DNA from: an uncultured Clostridia bacterium
GTDB lineage: Bacteria > Bacillota > Clostridia > Christensenellales > UBA1242
Length of the DNA: 8,684 nucleotides
Reading direction: 5' to 3'
Assembly (NCBI GenBank): GCA_944383945.1
Contig: CALWRL010000027.1
Location: 1-8,684 of the forward strand
A program made the translations under genes and the position numbers. Below, one piece after another: positions 6,446-8,684 of the stretch (positions are counted from its first letter, which is position 1; each line of letters opens with the position of its first letter). The notes beneath the pieces were generated by a model, which worked only from the letters and a program-made list of their open reading frames with translations, was not told the DNA's origin and did no database searches.

Positions 6446-7903
6446 ATGTCAATTTTGTCAATCCTGATAGTCGCTGTTTTTTGTATTAACATTTTTTGTG
6501 TTATCACAATGATTTTTGTTGAAAGAAAAAAGCCCCAAACAATTGCGGCTTGGTTTGTTATTTTAACATTTTTACCTATAATTGGTTTCATCATTTATGG
6601 TATCGTTGGTAGCGGTTTAAGCTACAAAACGAAAAAAATGTTAAAAAAGAAAAAGCTTCACACAAAAGAATATGAAGAATTTGTTAAAGAGCAAAAAAAA
6701 CTTTTCTCTTCACGAGATATTTCAAAGGAAGAATCGGAATATTTAGGATTGATGCTTTTTAATCTTAACAATTCAAATTCCTCTTATTTTAGAAACAATT
6801 CTGTTAGAGTTTTTCTAAACGGCGAAGATAAATTAATTGCTTTGAAAAAAGACCTTATGCGTGCAAAACACTCAATCAATCTTTTATACTACATCTTTGC
6901 TGATGATGAAACAGGCAAAGAAGTTATGGATATTCTTATAACTAAGGCAAAAGAAGGAGTTAAAGTTAAAGTTTTATACGATTCTGTTGGATGCTTAAAA
7001 ACATCAAGAAAATTTTTTAAAGAATTAATTAAAGCTGGTGGCGAAGTTGCCGAATTTTTTCCGCTAATTTTTGGCTTTAAACTTTTTAATTTTAAAGCAA
7101 ACTATCGCAACCACAAAAAAATTGCTGTTATCGACGGGAAAATTGGCTACACTGGTGGAATAAACATTAGAAACGACCACATGAATAAAAGCAAAAAATT
7201 ATATCCATGGCGCGACACACATATTAGAATTGTTGGAAATGCTGTTCATGATTTGCAAATTGCGTTCTTTAACGATTGGAGATATTGCAAAAATATTAAT
7301 TCCAGCATGACAAATTTAATTTCAGAAGGATATTTCCCAAGGCTAGGAGAATATGGAGATGTTGGTTGCCAAATTATTACAAGCGGACCAGACTTACCTA
7401 ACCAACCAATAAAAGAATCGTTGTTAAAAATGATTTTAAGTGCGAAAGATAAAATATATATTCAAACTCCTTATTTTATTCCAGACGAGCCTATGCTTAG
7501 TGCCTTAAAAATTGCAAGCATGAGCGGTGTTGAAATAAAAATAATGATTCCTTCTAAGCCAGACAAAAAATTTGTTTATGCCGCAACACTATCATATGTT
7601 AAAGACTTGCTTCCAACGGGAATTGAATTTTATAGATATGACGGATTTCTTCATGCAAAATTTATTATAATTGATGATAAAGTTGTTTCAATTGGCTCAT
7701 GCAATTTTGATAACAGGTCTTTTGCTTTAAATTTTGAAATTTCTGCTTTCTTGTTCAACCGAAAATTTGTTGATCAAAACTTAAACTATTTTTTAGTTGA
7801 TTTATCTCATTCTAAAAAAATAGAAAAAAACTTTTTTAAAAGAAAATTTATTTTTAATAAATTCTCTCAAGTTTTTGTAAGGCTTTTTGCCCCTCTTTTG
7901 TAG
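6446..7903 (+). CDS. cls: Cardiolipin synthase (phospholipase D superfamily)
   Basis: Cls joins two phosphatidylglycerol molecules into cardiolipin plus glycerol at the cytoplasmic membrane. The 485-residue product has the usual length and layout of bacterial Cls: two N-terminal transmembrane helices (about 3-25 and 35-55, with RKKPQTIAAW between them, the PLDc_N region), a basic stretch at 61-85, then two phospholipase D domains. Both HxKxxxxD motifs are intact: HKKIAVID (His-223, Lys-225, Asp-230), followed by GYTGGIN, and HAKFIIID (His-403, Lys-405, Asp-410), followed by SIGSCNFDNRSF. PWRDTHIRI and IQTPYFIPDE are also typical. The C-terminus, FVRLFAPLL, resembles the usual end of the family, so the protein looks complete and active. 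ATG 6446 is chosen for its AAGGA site and because it gives a proper first helix. The gene is divergent from the giant surface-protein gene and is followed after 89 bp by a gene with its own promoter. I found no clear stem-loop terminator after it. Confidence 0.96.
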   Translation: MSILSILIVAVFCINIFCVITMIFVERKKPQTIAAWFVILTFLPIIGFIIYGIVGSGLSYKTKKMLKKKKLHTKEYEEFVKEQKKLFSSRDISKEESEYLGLMLFNLNNSNSSYFRNNSVRVFLNGEDKLIALKKDLMRAKHSINLLYYIFADDETGKEVMDILITKAKEGVKVKVLYDSVGCLKTSRKFFKELIKAGGEVAEFFPLIFGFKLFNFKANYRNHKKIAVIDGKIGYTGGINIRNDHMNKSKKLYPWRDTHIRIVGNAVHDLQIAFFNDWRYCKNINSSMTNLISEGYFPRLGEYGDVGCQIITSGPDLPNQPIKESLLKMILSAKDKIYIQTPYFIPDEPMLSALKIASMSGVEIKIMIPSKPDKKFVYAATLSYVKDLLPTGIEFYRYDGFLHAKFIIIDDKVVSIGSCNFDNRSFALNFEISAFLFNRKFVDQNLNYFLVDLSHSKKIEKNFFKRKFIFNKFSQVFVRLFAPLL

Positions 7904-7942
7904 ATTTTTACCCTTTATTTAATGCATATTTTTTAATCAAAT

Positions 7943-7986
7943 TTGTTTATTTTTATTTTAATATTTGTTATAATAAAAAAAAGGAG
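7943..7986 (+). promoter_or_regulatory. Extended -10 promoter and strong ribosome binding site of the right-edge gene
   Basis: An extended -10, TGTTATAAT (TG at 7966-7967, TATAAT at 7969-7974), matches the consensus fully. The -35 region is weak: TTTATT at 7946-7951 with a 17-nt spacer, or TTGTTT at 7943-7948 with an overlong spacer. Transcription should start near 7981, at or just before the Shine-Dalgarno AAGGAG (7981-7986), which is 6 nt from ATG 7993. The implied 5' leader is only about 12 nt. The remaining part of the 89-bp gap after cls (7904-7942) is AT-rich with no further structure that I can see. Confidence 0.65.
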
Positions 7987-7992
7987 TTTATT

Positions 7993-8684
7993 ATGCCAGA
8001 AAAAAATCAAAAAAATGGTGATGTATCAAAAAATAAATCTCAAATAAAAGCAAATAAACAAACACCAAAAAAATCTTCGTCCGTTTTAACAAAACCTAAA
8101 ACAAATAAAAAACCTGCTGAAAACCAAATTTCTAAATCTGAAAACAAAGAAATTAAATCTTCTTCACTAAAAAATAAACAAACACCAACAAAAATAAATT
8201 TGTCTGAAGATTTTAATGATTATATGATTTTTGATGTTTTCTTATATAGAGAATTGTTTATGGAGCTTAGAAAGCAAATGGACGAACTTTCTGCAAAAAG
8301 AAACAAGGGCGAAAAGGAATATGCAGAATATGATGATGCTGTTTACAACATAACATCAAATGCGGCAACTGATGCAGGTGCACAAGATTTTATTGGTTTT
8401 TGTTACAAAAAAGGTTTTTATGATTTTTGCATAATGAATTACGAAAAATACATGAAGTGGACAATCTTGGCAGCAGCAAACGGAAATGCTTTTAGCATTT
8501 CAAAGCTTCAAATTTATTTAACAACTGCAATTGATAAGGTTTTAGAAGTTGAAGACCAAAGAGTTTTAATAGACTTTTTAGATTTAAATGGCGACAACTA
8601 CATGATGTTTATTTCAAAAATGCTTTGTGAAGAAATTGTTAAAATATTAAATATATCTTCCGAAAATTTAATTAAAATGCCTGA
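7993..8684 (+). CDS. Hypothetical protein: Lys/Ser-rich N-terminal tail plus domain with a Sel1-like repeat; 3' end outside window
   Basis: I do not recognise this gene as a named family. ATG 7993 has an AAGGAG site 6 nt upstream, and the frame is open to the window edge (230 codons seen). Residues 1-70 are low-complexity, dominated by Lys, Asn, Ser, Gln, Thr and Pro, with no signal peptide, so a cytoplasmic, disordered, basic tail is likely. It holds two near-copies of NKQTP[KT]K (residues 21-27 and 61-67). From about residue 71 the sequence looks folded and helical: FDVFLYRELFMELRKQMDEL (80-99), then residues 128-172, which match the Sel1/TPR-like pattern (GFCYKKG, then NYEKYMKW, then AAANGNAFS, then KL). 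Sel1-like repeats usually mediate protein contacts, but a single degenerate copy does not allow a function to be named. The residues beyond 172 are unassigned. It has its own promoter, downstream of cls and on the same strand. Confidence 0.85.
   Translation, partial: MPEKNQKNGDVSKNKSQIKANKQTPKKSSSVLTKPKTNKKPAENQISKSENKEIKSSSLKNKQTPTKINLSEDFNDYMIFDVFLYRELFMELRKQMDELSAKRNKGEKEYAEYDDAVYNITSNAATDAGAQDFIGFCYKKGFYDFCIMNYEKYMKWTILAAANGNAFSISKLQIYLTTAIDKVLEVEDQRVLIDFLDLNGDNYMMFISKMLCEEIVKILNISSENLIKMP
8052..8188 (+). repeat. 17-bp exact direct repeat, 120 bp apart, in the tail of the right-edge gene
   Basis: AAATAAACAAACACCAA occurs at 8052-8068 and again at 8172-8188. The spacing of 120 bp is exactly 40 codons, so both copies encode NKQTP in the same frame. 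The intervening residues align only loosely, so this is either the remnant of an internal duplication or chance in low-complexity coding sequence. Confidence 0.7.

Noticed and set aside
6406..6594. 62-codon minus-strand open frame opposite the cls start
   Set aside because: It is antisense to the two transmembrane helices of cls; its hydrophobic look is a mirror of those codons, and it lacks its own ribosome site.
7860..7925. Terminator after cls
   Set aside because: There are T-rich runs but I could not pair a convincing GC-containing stem; the short palindrome ATGCAT at 7923 is too small.
1..8684. Alternative genetic code (TGA as Trp) suggested by the high AT content
   Set aside because: No in-frame TGA occurs in any of the four genes and Trp is always TGG; all stops seen are TAA or TAG, so the window gives no evidence for reassignment.

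Overview
This window comes from a strongly AT-rich bacterial chromosome. The coding sequences favour A/T-ending codons and use the standard code: TAG, TAA and TAG stops, Trp as TGG, and no in-frame TGA. Shine-Dalgarno sites of the AAGGA/AAGGAG type, an N-terminally PLDc_N-type cardiolipin synthase, and a large Ig-like repeat surface protein with a C-terminal membrane anchor all suggest a low-GC Bacillota (Clostridia-like, possibly uncultured host-associated) organism. The lineage is inference; nothing here fixes the genus.

Layout. Positions 2-931 (+) hold the C-terminal 309 residues of a divergent GroEL whose start lies outside the window. A perfect 12-bp hairpin with T-runs on both strands (936-965) separates it from a convergent gene. 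That gene, 964-6354 (-), is the dominant feature: a secreted protein of about 1,790 residues. It has a signal peptide, an N-terminal region containing a probable Ig-like domain, fifteen tandem modules of MBG (YGX-type) and YDG type, a membrane-proximal domain, one C-terminal transmembrane helix and a KRKRL tail. Its 5' end faces a cardiolipin synthase gene (cls, 6446-7903, +) across a 91-bp divergent promoter region. After an 89-bp gap with a good extended -10 promoter, a further gene starts at 7993 (+) and runs off the window. It encodes a Lys/Ser/Asn-rich N-terminal tail followed by a folded domain that includes one degenerate Sel1-like repeat.

The four genes look like independent transcription units (convergent, then divergent, then a separate promoter), not one operon or pathway. 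GroEL is cytosolic folding machinery, Cls makes cardiolipin in the membrane, and the giant protein is displayed at the surface, so no functional coupling can be claimed. I see no RNA genes, mobile elements, CRISPR arrays or defence cassette. The points most worth following are the giant repeat protein, its start (no Shine-Dalgarno, possibly leaderless), the altered GroEL signature and missing GroEL tail, and the partial gene at the right edge.
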